64,000 nt of DNA from Hyperoplus lanceolatus (Eukaryota; Chordata; Actinopteri; Uranoscopiformes; Ammodytidae): assembly GCA_026929865.2 (NCBI GenBank), contig CM049403.1, positions 10,223,501-10,287,500 of the forward strand, in the 5' to 3' direction. Positions within the stretch are counted from its first letter, which is position 1. The number at the start of each line of letters is the position of its first letter. The position numbers and the translations under genes were made by a program. Below the pieces are notes generated by a model. That model was not told the DNA's origin, searched no databases, and saw only the letters and a program-made list of their open reading frames with translations. Of this stretch, positions 11,743 through 35,454 are shown piece by piece.

Positions 11743-14694
11743 CTGGGGAGGAGGGGAGAGAACTATGAACAAATATGATCAACAGACTCACGAATACCAC
11801 ATTTACAACTGAGCTCAGCTTTTTATTGAGTGATGTGGAACAACGAACAAGCCGAGTGGTCGATGTAAAGAAAATACATTGAATGCTAGTATCAGTAGAA
11901 GCGCAGAGGTGAAAAAGGTCAGTCCCTCCTGCATGAAAATCATGACAAATGTTGGCAAACAGCAAATATGGGTTATCTCAAAAAGCTTGAGCCATAAAAC
12001 AACAACTGAGTGCAATACCTAATACTTTTGCAAGAGTCTTTAGTGTTATATAAAAGACCGCCTTGTATTGGGGGACCTCAACCCAACACACTAACCCTAA
12101 CACTTATTGTCCTCTATCTAATTATGTAAAATAAAATAAACTAAACTCCACTAAGCAATTCATGATAATAACCTGTGTTAGCTTGTTTGTGTGTTTCATC
12201 TTGGAATCTGGGATGATAGCTTCTCACAGACATTAAAGTATCACTATACAGTATATGTCAGCTGATAAGAAACAAGAAATGCCACTGGAGAAATGTCAAA
12301 AAGGTGTTTGAGGGAATTTAGAAACAGTTTCTCAAAAACACAGTATGTATAGCAGACTATTCTTTTTTTTCACTGTTAAACATAATTTTTTTTTCACATC
12401 TTGGGCATAGTTTTTTTTTCTTCTTTTTGACAAAAATAATGTAACCATAAACAATGGTAAAGGTCCCTTACACACTGTTCATACAGATTTATTAGGAGAA
12501 GCAACACAATGTGTGAAATTCAATATAAGGGCAAGAGAAGAGAAATTAGTTTTAATGGCCATGTGTTGGAGACATGTGTAGCTCGCTCAGGTCCAACCTG
12601 ATGTTTTTTTCGGGACAGGTATAAAATTAGAGGAGCATTGGGACCATTTTGAAAACCACCATCAACTACATAATAGTGGCAGCTTCACTTTGTCATTGGG
12701 CAAATGTCAGCCTGTCACATATTTCACAGCTTACTCCCTTAATGGGATTTCTAATGTATTGAGACTGACTGCAGCGGCCTGATCCTCTCACTGTGCATGC
12801 TTCCTGATCAGTCTGGCTTCCCATGTCACCATGTTACCATTTCTTATTAAAGGTGAAAAAAACACATTCTTCACCCTGTAAACTCTGTCGGATTTGTAAA
12901 CAAAGGGGGCCCACCAAAGCTAGCAACATGGCCATTTTCAGCGCACACAGAGTACGGGCAGGTAGCAAATTGTGCACAGAGATATTCACTGATTTTGATT
13001 AAAAGGGATTTCAACTGGGTGCTCCGGTGGCGTAGTGGATAGAGCGCGTACCATGTTGGCTTAGGCCTCATCGCAGTGGTCGTGGGTTCGAATCCAACCC
13101 GCAGACCTTTACTGCATGTCATCCCCCTATCTCTCTGTCTCCCCATTTCAACTCTGTACTATCAAATAAAGCTTGAAAATGAAAAGAAATAATCTTTAAA
13201 AGTAAAAGGCGATTTTGACAACAAGCATTCTCCAGAATCGCTGTCTCCATCTTTAACTTGGTGGGATCTTAGTTGTTGTTATTACTGATGGATCCGATGC
13301 CCAAGGTTGAACTAACATCTAGGCTTCATATGAGTCTACAGGTGAATGAACACTACTGGTGCATTATAAATGATTTTTCTAGCCCCTAATTCATCTACTT
13401 TGGACATATTAATATAGACTAATACATGTAAAGTAAGGCTTTGGAAACCCTTTGGAGTAGAGATACAGGTCTGACAGAGCTCAGGATTTGTTAATTGGTT
13501 AGAGTACACTGTCAAGAAGTGTGAGTCTCTGACAGTGAGAGAATAAGTACAGAGGGGAAAAAGTGTATTAACAGCAGCTTCACAGGGGATTATGTCTTTA
13601 TAGAGTAGCATACTTATTGTAATAATCTGGGTACTCATATCACCGTCCTTGACATAAGGCATCGACATGCATAAAAGGATCCATCATCGAGCTCTTTTCT
13701 TTATCCGTCTTGAAGACGCCTGCATAGCATCTCACTGAAAGGTTCTGCTGCTTTTAGCCTGAGAAATATTTCTTTATAGGTATTGATGAAAAAAAATGAA
13801 TGAGATTTCATTCTGTTCAGTTATTCCTTATATCTGACATAAGATAACCGCAGCAGTAGATCCTGGACAAACGGATACAGCCTCTTTAAAAACAGCTTAA
13901 GTCGAGCGAATGGAATATGAAATACATCGCTATCAAATATTTCATTACAACAGGACAGCATTGAAATACATATTATAAGATGTAACAGAAATATGAAGCT
14001 GTAAATTACAACTACAATCTATTGTAATGCAGTAGATTGTAGGCGGTAGGCCTGTGATAGAGAATATATTGTTTTTTAGCTTCAATTTCTTTCAGAATAT
14101 GAAGTAAACTGATGCAAATATATAAATAGGCCTATAAACTAGGCCTATGTGTTGTTTGAGATCTTCTGCTTTGGTTTGTCAGAATTTGCTAAAGTAATTT
14201 TATCTTATGTTTTTATGTTTCTTTACATCTCCAATTCTGGTCAGGGCCCTTTAAAGGCTAGGTGTCGCCCTGCAGGTAGGATATGTTAAACACAGAAATC
14301 ATCCCTGTTTACTGAGATGCATCTGCATGACACAAAGCCATGTGTGGGTTGGTGGTCACTGTGTGTATCCTAGTCACAGCTCATGTAATCATGAAGGCTG
14401 AGGTGGCTGACAAGCCTATCCAGCGGTTTTGCAGGCCATGCACCTTAATAACAGCACATCATACAGTAAACAATATCTGAGCCCAGTGTCGCCAATGCAT
14501 TGTACAAAAAGGCTATGTTATAACTACATATGCTGAACAAAAGACAGAACGTTCCAGATGTAGCCTATCGGTACAAACAGGTGAAGAGAAATAATCCCAT
14601 CGACGTTTTATTGATATTTCATACCTCACCGAGGAAGGATGGACGAGAACCCGTGATGTCCGCCACGCACGCTCGACGCTTTATTCCCTCTCAC
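11743..14694 (-). other. Probable lrrc24 intron 1 (within 5' untranslated region)
   Basis: An acceptor (CTCCCCTCCTCCCCAG on the minus strand) sits 18 bases upstream of the lrrc24 start codon, at 11742/11743. This implies a separate untranslated first exon further upstream. Apart from the SINE at 13018-13190 I see no feature in this 2.9-kb stretch. Confidence 0.55.
13018..13190 (+). mobile_element. tRNA-derived SINE
   Basis: The head resembles a tRNA gene, with an A-box-like GGCGTAGTGGATAGAGCGC and a perfect B-box GGTTCGAATCC about 40 bases later. It is followed by a TGCATGTCATCCCCCTATC segment with CTCTCTGTCTCCCC, as is common in fish SINEs, and a tail with AATAAA and GAAAATGAAAAG. The tRNA-like head is not followed by a pol III terminator at tRNA length, so a functional tRNA is unlikely. 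Confidence 0.75.
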
Positions 14695-14900
14695 TTGGCT
14701 ATATAGTGACCAGTGATGTATTCTGGGTGATTTTCGGTGTTGAACATGAAGCTCAGCGCATCTGGAGGCAGAAGAGCAGCCGAGCACCGCGGGCCAGTCG
14801 CATCCTCCCACCAGTAGAGTGGAGATGATGGATGGAGAGAGAGAGGGCGAGCGAGAGAGAGAGATATGAGAGAGGGAGGATGAAGCAACGAGCAGCGGGT
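14695..14900 (-). promoter_or_regulatory. lrrc24: Probable untranslated first exon and promoter of lrrc24
   Basis: A GC-richer block with a good minus-strand donor (CCAA|GTGAGAGGG) at 14695/14694. It is positioned to splice to the acceptor upstream of the lrrc24 ATG. A GA-rich tract (14831-14880) lies within it. The transcription start is not visible, so the upper border is a guess. Confidence 0.4.
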
Positions 14901-14929
14901 CACGGAGCGGACCGTCAGACAAGCGGAGG

Positions 14930-15600
14930 GCTGGACGTTGCTGGATCCTGCAGCACGGAGCTTAAAACGGTGTGAAACTGATCAGGTGTCTTTGTTACAC
15001 CCTCACATCCAGCTGTTCACTCACTCTCTCACTCCCCTCTCTCAGCGCACCATCCTCTCCTCCAATAAGCCCTCACTGCTGCTCAGCAACCAGAAACACA
15101 CTTCCACCGCCAATTATTCAGAATAAAAGCTTTATCACGAAATAATCAAAATTGGGTCATTTATTAAATACTGGGGTCATGTTGTGATTTTATTTTCTAT
15201 TTTTTTATCATTACTATTTCCCAACATTTTCCCCAATGTGTCTTAACCTGGTATTTGTTTGATTTGGATGGGCTGAAGCACAACAACGAACATATAATTA
15301 AAAAGAAAGGATGAAATGGTATTTGTTAACACAATATAGTTTGACACATGTATTGGATTGTTTCAGGATTTAATTATTTAATATGTCTTTATTCAATTTC
15401 TGCACATTTCAATTTTCAATTTAAAACATCAAAAAATATTTTCCTCCATGTTACAGCTGTGAATGCACACATACCTACCACAAACACAGACTTTTTTCAT
15501 GTATTATTCATGTCAGTTTGTAATGTGTTGTGTAATGGTTTGTTAAATAACTTCATCAAACAGATCAGTTCTCAGTTGTGTAAATAAAAAATACATTCAC
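14930..15600. other. Intergenic stretch between the lrrc24 promoter and the lonp1 3' end
   Basis: AT-rich sequence with no recognisable gene. Minus-strand AATAAA candidates for lonp1 polyadenylation lie at about 15612-15617 and 15655-15665, just beyond this stretch. Confidence 0.4.
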
Positions 15601-16084
15601 AGGATTACAGGTTTATTAAAACAGATAACAGCAGCCAGCAAAGTTATTTTCATCATTTATTTTATTTCAACATCATTATCGTCACATCTGGCCTATAATA
15701 ATATAAAATAATATAAGAAATCTATGCATCCATGAGTCCTTAGCCCTGTATAATGAGAGCTGTTGGGGCAAGAGGCTGCCTAGCAGCTCATCCATAGCAT
15801 TGTATCCTGTGATGACAGGCTAGGGTTCATCATCACCTTCACTCTTCTTTGCCTGTCCATCTTCGGCACAGTTGGCTCCATAGTTACAGTTCAGTGATGT
15901 TGTCCCCCTATATCACATGGCGGTCCCCTTCCATTTCCTCCTTTGGTGGAAACTGGATTTTTTTTTTATCAACAACCAGAATGACTTCAGTGTTTTGTTA
16001 AAACAAACAGGTTTCTGGGTCTGGTGCCATGATAAAACGTCCTGGACATCTTGGCTTCATTCTAGTGCTGTAGCTGAGAGCAGG

Positions 16085-28771
<12,687 letters not shown>

Positions 28772-28839
28772 GTTGATCTGCTTTCTACAGCACGCGACAG
28801 TCGATGTTTGATGACGTAGTATTTGCTTGTGTAAGTTTT

Positions 28840-29044
28840 TTAAAGGTGCACTATGTAACGGGTGTGTCCGAAAAGTGAACATTTAGTAAGTTATCTCATA
28901 TCTCATAACTGAATAAACAAACCTTCTTCCCAGGAAAATTGTATCTCTTTAAGACTGTTGGTTTAGAAAGCTAATTGAAAAGTTGTTTTGTAAACTAACT
29001 GCAGGCTCTGCAAATGTAAACAAACTGCATATTGCACCTATACA
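28840..29044. mobile_element. TTAA-flanked short element (MITE), degenerate copy, upstream of lonp1
   Basis: Begins TTAAAGGTGCACTATGTAAC, identical in its first 20 bases to the copy at 52789. Further shared words follow in the same order: ATAAACAAAC, GTTTTGTAAACTAA and GCAGGCTCTGCAAATGTAAA. The right end (ATTGCACCTATAC) is degraded. It starts about 70 bases upstream of the lonp1 start codon, so it must overlap the lonp1 promoter or 5' untranslated region. Confidence 0.7.
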
Positions 29045-30099
29045 TTTTTTTCTTTTTTTAAATGTATTAAAAATCGATAACTTTTACCCCACTAAGGTAT
29101 AGGTCATACTTTGCTGACGATGAAGTTAACTGTTATTGTTGTTGAAAATAAACTGAATATTTCTTCTTAATAAAACGTTATTCTTTTTTCACTTTCTGGT
29201 AAATATGATATAGCCCATACAATCTATGTAAAGATCTCAAATGGAGAAGAAAAAACAAGATTATTTTATTGGGATGGTTTTAATGTAAAGCTTTTTACAA
29301 AAAGAAGGATAAACATTATTTTCTCTCTTCCCTGATATTACATATTTTATAACCCTTTATACTTGCAAAGAGTATGTGCATGATTAAATATTATTAAAAT
29401 GTGCTCAGACTTCAATCTGTCCTTTTAATTGTATTTTTTCATATTTTATTTCTTATTATTAATTCATCTTATTGAACTTATTGAAATTAAACTTCTTCTC
29501 TCTTCTATAAAATATTTGGTATCAATTAAATACCTAAATCTTTTACATATATGTAATCTTTTTCAATAAGAACATTTCATACGTGCTGGCATATTATGTT
29601 GATTCTGGAATCAGTTCAGGATTTCATCACTTGTTTACACAAGAGGAAAGAGTTAGCCTTTAAGGTCCTTGTTTTTATGCTGAAATGAAGACACCTCTAC
29701 CACATAGCTGTTTCTTTGCACATTGCCACCATTTCTACAACAGTGGAATAGTTTGAAACCATTGGCAAATGTGTATTGTGTCACTGGTGTGCATCTATGT
29801 TCTTGTGTGTGCACACATCACATGAACAAAATAACCCAGGATAATAATTTGGGCTCGTAGGGCTCAAAAACTCCACAGAGTATGGTACTACTACTGAAAG
29901 CACTGCCCATAGACTGTAAAAAAAAAAAAAGGCACTGCCTCATCTTGACACTACTGCCCTCTACAAATATTGAACTATACTGAAATGAATTGACAAAATC
30001 AAGTCATGTTGCTGAGTAAACTGATTTATTTTCCCATTGACTTACAAATAAATACCTGAAAGTTAAACATAAAAATGTAAGATATGTAACTGTATTTTC
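29045..30099. other. Intergenic stretch between the rsph gene and lonp1
   Basis: AT-rich, with no coding features. A minus-strand AATAAA at 30025-30030, about 70 bases past the rsph stop codon, is a plausible polyadenylation signal for that gene. Confidence 0.45.
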
Positions 30100-33000
30100 T
30101 CAGTCATCATCTTCCTCCTCCTCGTCTTCGTCCTCCAGCTGCTCTTGGGCAGCCTGCTGCTCCTCTAAAGCTTCTTTCAGCGCCTGCTCCTCCTCCAGTG
30201 AAGGGTCCATGGCCTCTGTGATCTCTGGTCCACTGGGGTATTCTTTCTGTGGTATTGGCGGTACAGACGGACTGTACCCTTCCCCTGTATACTTCAGACC
30301 CCATCCAACATACATGTTCTCAAACTTCCTAAATGAAGAGAAAGCATTTGGTTGTTATAGCGACACTGCCTTCAGGAGACTTAAAAATCAAACACCGGGA
30401 AGTCTGAATATTCTGATCTCGTCACTTACTTTCCGCAAGCATATACATAGGCACCTGGCCAGAGGTTAGAGCGCAGCAAGGCTACTGCATGCTGGGCCGT
30501 GAGAGTAGAGGACATCTTGGAGGTCCATGGAGGGGTGTTGAACATTTCTAAAGAGACACACACAAGAAAAACACTTTGAGCTCTTCAAGTTTTGTGTTAT
30601 GAAGCAAAATGAAGTCATGGGTTCATCAGTCAAAAACCAGGAACTGCATGGTTTTTCATTTATACACATTTTACATAAGTCAGTATTACAAAATAATGCA
30701 TTATGATGGAATTAGTTATCAAGCTTTGTATGATAATGGTTATTTTGCTTTCCCTAAAAGTGGTCTTTAAGCAAGGATTTTTAAACTTTCCATCATGGCT
30801 CGCCATGCAAACATGGTAATCATAGAAACGATATGGAGGAAATTCAGGAGCTAAATTTACAAGTTTTCAAACAGGAACATTTTGGATTTAGAGCTATTCC
30901 ATAGGCAAGAACAACTAATTCCCTTTCATAACTCCATCCTTGGTCAAAGACTGACCTGCATCTTGGGAGAGGGGAGTGAGCAGAGGGGGTCCAACTTCTG
31001 GCTCAGGCTCATCAGGCTCCTCCTCCTTCTCCTCGGCGTCTCCTTCCTCATTAGAGTCTTCTCCTGATTTAACAGCCAGGTTCACCCAACTGCAGCGGCC
31101 CTGAAACACAGTTCATATTCAAACATTAAATAAGCACAGACATCAGTTCAAAAAAGGGCAATGAACCTGCTTTGATCAGACTAGTACCTGCAGCAGGATG
31201 TGATGAACATGATGCACCCAGGCAGCCAAAGACTCAGCCATCTCTAAAACTTGAACGCCCTCAAAGTCCGGATTGACTTCAAAGCTGTCCCTGGGGCCCT
31301 CGTCTTCATCGTCCCCTTCCTCCTCCCCGGCCTGGAAGTAGCCCTGTGGACTGACCTGTGTGCCGGCAGAGATGCGAGCGATCTGCGCTCTCAGGTAGTT
31401 GGCTTCGTTCCCGGGGAAAGGCGGGTAGCTCACCACCGGGGTGTCCAGCCGACCCGTGAAGAACTTACGGATCTGGCGAGCGACAGTGATCTGTGCGGGA
31501 GTGACCGTAGGCAGCTTCACCCAAGGAAGACCAGGCTCTTTGCACACAAAGTAAAGATACTTGTTTGCACCCGTTCCTATGGCCTCCTTGGGCACAACTG
31601 GTGGGACTTTAAAGGTCGACTCGGGAAGAAGAAGATCTGTCTGAAAAAAACAAAGCCACCACAAGACCAGTTACCAAAATGTTACTTCTTTAACTTTAAC
31701 ATGTTAATAATCAATAAATAAGAAAATTCATGCTTTTTTCTGTAGCTCAGTTAATAAATACCCCTACCACGACAATTTGAGCATTCTTGAGCATCTGTTT
31801 GTATTACTGTCATAGAGTACTTTCCACTTCCTCACCGCATATTCCTGAGTCTCGGGCTCTCTCTCCTCTTCCTCAACTGGTTCCTCGGTGCTCTGGTCCA
31901 TTTCCTCTTCCCCCTCTCTGTACTCGGCTTCAGCGATGATGTAGCTGCTCTCTGTGCCCAGGATCTTCCCCCACAGTCTGCAGCGTGGCAGCACCTGAGA
32001 CTCAACCAGCTGCTTCAGGGCCAGGAAGACCCTCTGCATCTCCTCTCTGCCCAGACCCAACCCCGCCTGCTCCAGGTAGAAGCCAATCTCACTCACATTA
32101 GGAAGAGCTGTTTCTGCCTAATGGAGGCCGATAAACTGTGTTACCATATGCAAATTCAGCTCCACATACTATATGAGTAATATGTGAGAAACATTCTAGG
32201 TGTTCACAGATAGCTGATGGTACACACAACTGCTGTGGGGTAACACTACATTAGTGAAACAACAAGCTTCCCTGGGCAAATGAAGGAACTAAGAACACCA
32301 GATCAAAATGTGTTAACTGGGAAGAGGTCAAAGGTCATCAACCAGGAATGCAATGGATAACCAGCAGATAAATCAAGGGGATCATTTTAACATTCAAAAG
32401 CACTGTTGTCTGAGTCAGATCCGAGCTGATTTATGCTTCAAAAATCGTGCACAGCAGGTAGAAAGGATGGTATCCCGTCTTAGTTACAGTTGACTTGCAA
32501 ATATTTGCATTTGTATGTGGCTGCACCCGGGGGCCCTTTGTGTCCTGAGTCATGACCTTTCCTTAGAATCAGCAGCACAGATAGATTAGTCAATTCTAAC
32601 AATATACCATTCGATTCAAATCAGGACCGATTTATAAATATGATCAGATATTCGATGAAGCTGCCAGTACTTTTTCATTACAGTTGTTAACACCTGGCTT
32701 AATTGGATGTCTAAGAAAATCTTTAAATTTTAAATGAAATGTTACACAGGCATGGAAGTTTAACGGCCTCTTCGACTACAAATGTCCATTATAAATGTGA
32801 AGTGTGTGTGTTTGTGCGTGTAGCCAGTACCAGTTCATCCTCCTGGTCACCATCCTCTGGCCGAGAAAAGAGCAGGCGCTGCTGTTGTGCCAGCAGCTCA
32901 GCAGCAGTAGTCTGGGGAAGGTTTTTCAGGGTGCTCTGCTTGTTCTCAAATAAACCCCACTTCACATCACGGCTTATGTCCTCAATCACATCCACCACAT

Positions 33001-33314
33001 TCTGGGGATGCTCATCCATCACCTTTATCAACACCCGAGTGAGGTGGTCATAGCTACAACATTAGAGAACAACGTCAGTGAAGAATTCCTGAGTGTTTAG
33101 CTTCTAACTAAAACTAGATTTTGTTTTGTTGTAATTGGCCACATGTGGACCGTGGATCTTACCAAGCTAGCTTATATAACTCCTATCAATTGTCCAACGT
33201 TACTTACAGGTTCAGGTTGCTTTTCATGCTGTTTTTCAACATGAAAGCCTTGAGCGAGGCAGCGGACTGCAGCTTCTGTTCACTCCTGTCATCGTTTCCA
33301 TCCGGAGGGTCCAT
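30100..33314 (-). CDS. rsph4a: Radial spoke head protein 4/6 homolog (motile cilia)
   Basis: Part of the radial-spoke head in the axoneme of motile cilia and sperm flagella, needed for regular beating. Coding exons: 33314-33208, 33053-32831, 32117-31836, 31640-31188, 31100-30956, 30547-30430, 30328-30100. All junctions are GT-AG and in phase, giving 518 residues. Recognisable family segments are [20 protein letters not shown] near the N terminus, then [61 protein letters not shown] and [35 protein letters not shown] and [13 protein letters not shown] follow. The C-terminal 40 residues are almost purely acidic. The length fits the RSP4/6 core; the long N-terminal extension of mammalian RSPH4A (about 716 residues) is absent. 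RSPH4A and RSPH6A cannot be told apart with certainty by eye, so the symbol is provisional. Confidence 0.9.
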
Positions 33315-33385
33315 TATTTCCCAACCTCCGTTTATTTCATTCGTTTCAGAAACTTTTACTTTGAGATGTAGACCGTCTAACGGTA

Positions 33386-33495
33386 GCTACAAGACGGGAA
33401 AGTCTATTGAAAATGTATATTAACCTAATGTTTAAAAAGAACTATTAGCGTAACACTCACGGGGAAAACAGCGGCAGTACAGAAGCTAACTTCAC
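33386..33495 (-). promoter_or_regulatory. Probable 5' untranslated intron and exon of the rsph gene
   Basis: A minus-strand acceptor (TTCCCGTCTTGTAG) at 33387 and a donor (CC|GTGAGTGTT) at 33461/33460 suggest a small untranslated first exon around 33461-33495. That would place transcription start next to the X-box-like motifs. Confidence 0.4.
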
Positions 33496-33497
33496 CA

Positions 33498-33511
33498 GTT
33501 GCTATGGTTAC
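33498..33511. promoter_or_regulatory. X-box-like RFX motif upstream of the rsph gene
   Basis: GTTGCTATGGTTAC closely matches the palindromic X-box bound by RFX factors (GTTGCCATGGCAAC). It lies 184 bases upstream of the start codon of a ciliary gene, a typical location for RFX/FOXJ1 control. Confidence 0.6.
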
Positions 33512-33523
33512 TGTAGCAGAATG

Positions 33524-33535
33524 GTTGCTAGCAAC
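33524..33535. promoter_or_regulatory. Second X-box-like palindrome
   Basis: GTTGCTAGCAAC is a perfect palindrome made of two RFX half-sites without the usual spacer. A further half-site (GTTGCTAGG) lies at 33543-33551, and an E-box CACGTG at 33561-33566. Confidence 0.45.
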
Positions 33536-33599
33536 GGCGCTGGTTGCTAGGTCCCAGCACCACGTGCAACCGGAGGAAAAGTCCAACCTATTAGAAAAT

Positions 33600-35260
33600 A
33601 AGAGTGGGAGTTTATATCTGATAGCATCTAACTTTATAATCTTATTTAAAAACTTTTTATAAGAAGTTGAATTTTGAAACGAGCAGTTGTTGAAATGTAG
33701 AAGTGTGATGATGTAGGCCTAGGCCTAAACGTAAAAGCTGATCAATCATATTATCATAATTAAAACTATTTCTCAACCACACTATATCTTCACAACAAAT
33801 TACAACAGCTACCTCAATTCAATGCACCAAACAAGACAACATATTTGAAACCTTTTGAATGTGGTTGTGATGGATAGCCACCCTCCATTGACTGATAATA
33901 AAATATTAAGTTGTTGAAACCTTTTATATATCATTTTCAACCATGGTTGAGACAAGGAAAGTTACATGTCATGCACCATGACTTAAAGAGAGACCTATTT
34001 AAAAAGTAGGACATCAATAATTCCTCAAGCACATTCGCAGAAAAGGTCATATCATTTTTTAAAATCTTGTTTGAAGTGTGAAATGTTAAACATTGACATT
34101 GGAAATAGAAAAGAAAGCTTCATAGGCTATATGAAAAGAAGGTTTGATAATAACACTGGAGTGTGCAACCTTGTCAAAGCTTAAAATTTAAATATATCAT
34201 GAGGTAAAATGAGATATTGTCAGGCTGAAATCTGAAATTGCTATAGGGCAACAACTGCTACACCAAAACACTTTAACCACAGCAGGAGCTGTATCCAGTC
34301 CATCATTATGTTCTGCTGGTGTGTCCCAGTCATACTTTGACGGAATACAGCCAGTGAACCCCCATGTCCTGTATGGAACCATCTGTATTTGGTTGTTTCT
34401 CCACCCGTGTATTCAAATCTGCATACAAAAACATGAATTGTGACAACAACAATTTAAACAATAACCCCTGGTAGATAAACCATTATGAGCAGATGTGAAA
34501 ATATATACCACATTACTTCTGAGAGAACTTGTGCTGTAGGACTGAAGGGATAACAACTGTGACACTACAAGAGCACTGACAACCAAATTGTGTTCGACAT
34601 CATTTTAATGTTACATACGGTGCACACCTGGCTACTCTGCAACCAGAGTAGCGTGATGGATTGAGGTCTTAAACAATAAAGTACAGCAGTTTAGATTGAA
34701 CTTTCCCTCCAATGAATGATGAGTTCTTCCCCACATGCTGCTCATCCAACAGAGGAGCTCATTGAACTTTGCCTTGTTTTAATAAGTAAAAGCTGAACGA
34801 ACAAACATCAGGCCTAAACAACTGTAGTGCAGTCTGGGTCTGAACCAATGCTTGAATATAGAACCAGTCCGTACAGAGCTGCCTAATCTCCACTCTTTTG
34901 TTCTGTATTAGCACATAGTCAAAAATAAGAAGAAATAAAAAGAAGAAATATGCCTGCAGAGTAAAAGCCATTAAATCAAAATCATCAAATTCATGTGTCT
35001 GGCCATCAACCACACAAAGCTGACCAGAGAATGTGAGTGAAGGCGCTGTAGCTTCCACTTAACCCAGCAGAAAAAAAGTTAATGGTCTGGAGAAAAATAA
35101 TAAATGACTCTTCCAGATAAATTGCGTTATTATAGGCATTGGTTTTTTGGGGGTAAATAACACAGTTGTCAAAGTTGTACCTCTGAGGGCGAAAGGACTG
35201 TTCTCCTCCCTAGCCCCCTAAACAGCAACAAACACACACAATCCAGAGCTCACTCCTGCA
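33600..35260. other. Intergenic stretch between dohh and the rsph gene
   Basis: No confident gene. A minus-strand frame at 34197-34418 gives a protein-like stretch (VPYRTWGFTGCIPSKYDWDT) with an acceptor-like tract upstream, listed under findings. The rest is AT-rich. A minus-strand AATAAA at 35299-35304 could end dohh transcripts. Confidence 0.4.
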
Positions 35261-35454
35261 GCTCACACACTCCTTTTAAGATCGTTTGGGGTTTTCAGTT
35301 TATTTTCATCATGATTCATCCCGGAGGAGTTTTTGTTGACATTGTAACATTGATATCTCCAGCTGTCACTGCTGTAAAAAGGGGAATACAATAGTTCATA
35401 TGTTAGATAAGAGATTTGAGCAAAAGCCTCTTTGGTGGGTGACATTTGAGCCTT

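Noticed and set aside
13021-13107. Possible tRNA gene with A- and B-box-like segments
   Set aside because: The box spacing and the continuation into a SINE-type body and A-rich tail show a tRNA-derived SINE, not a functional tRNA.
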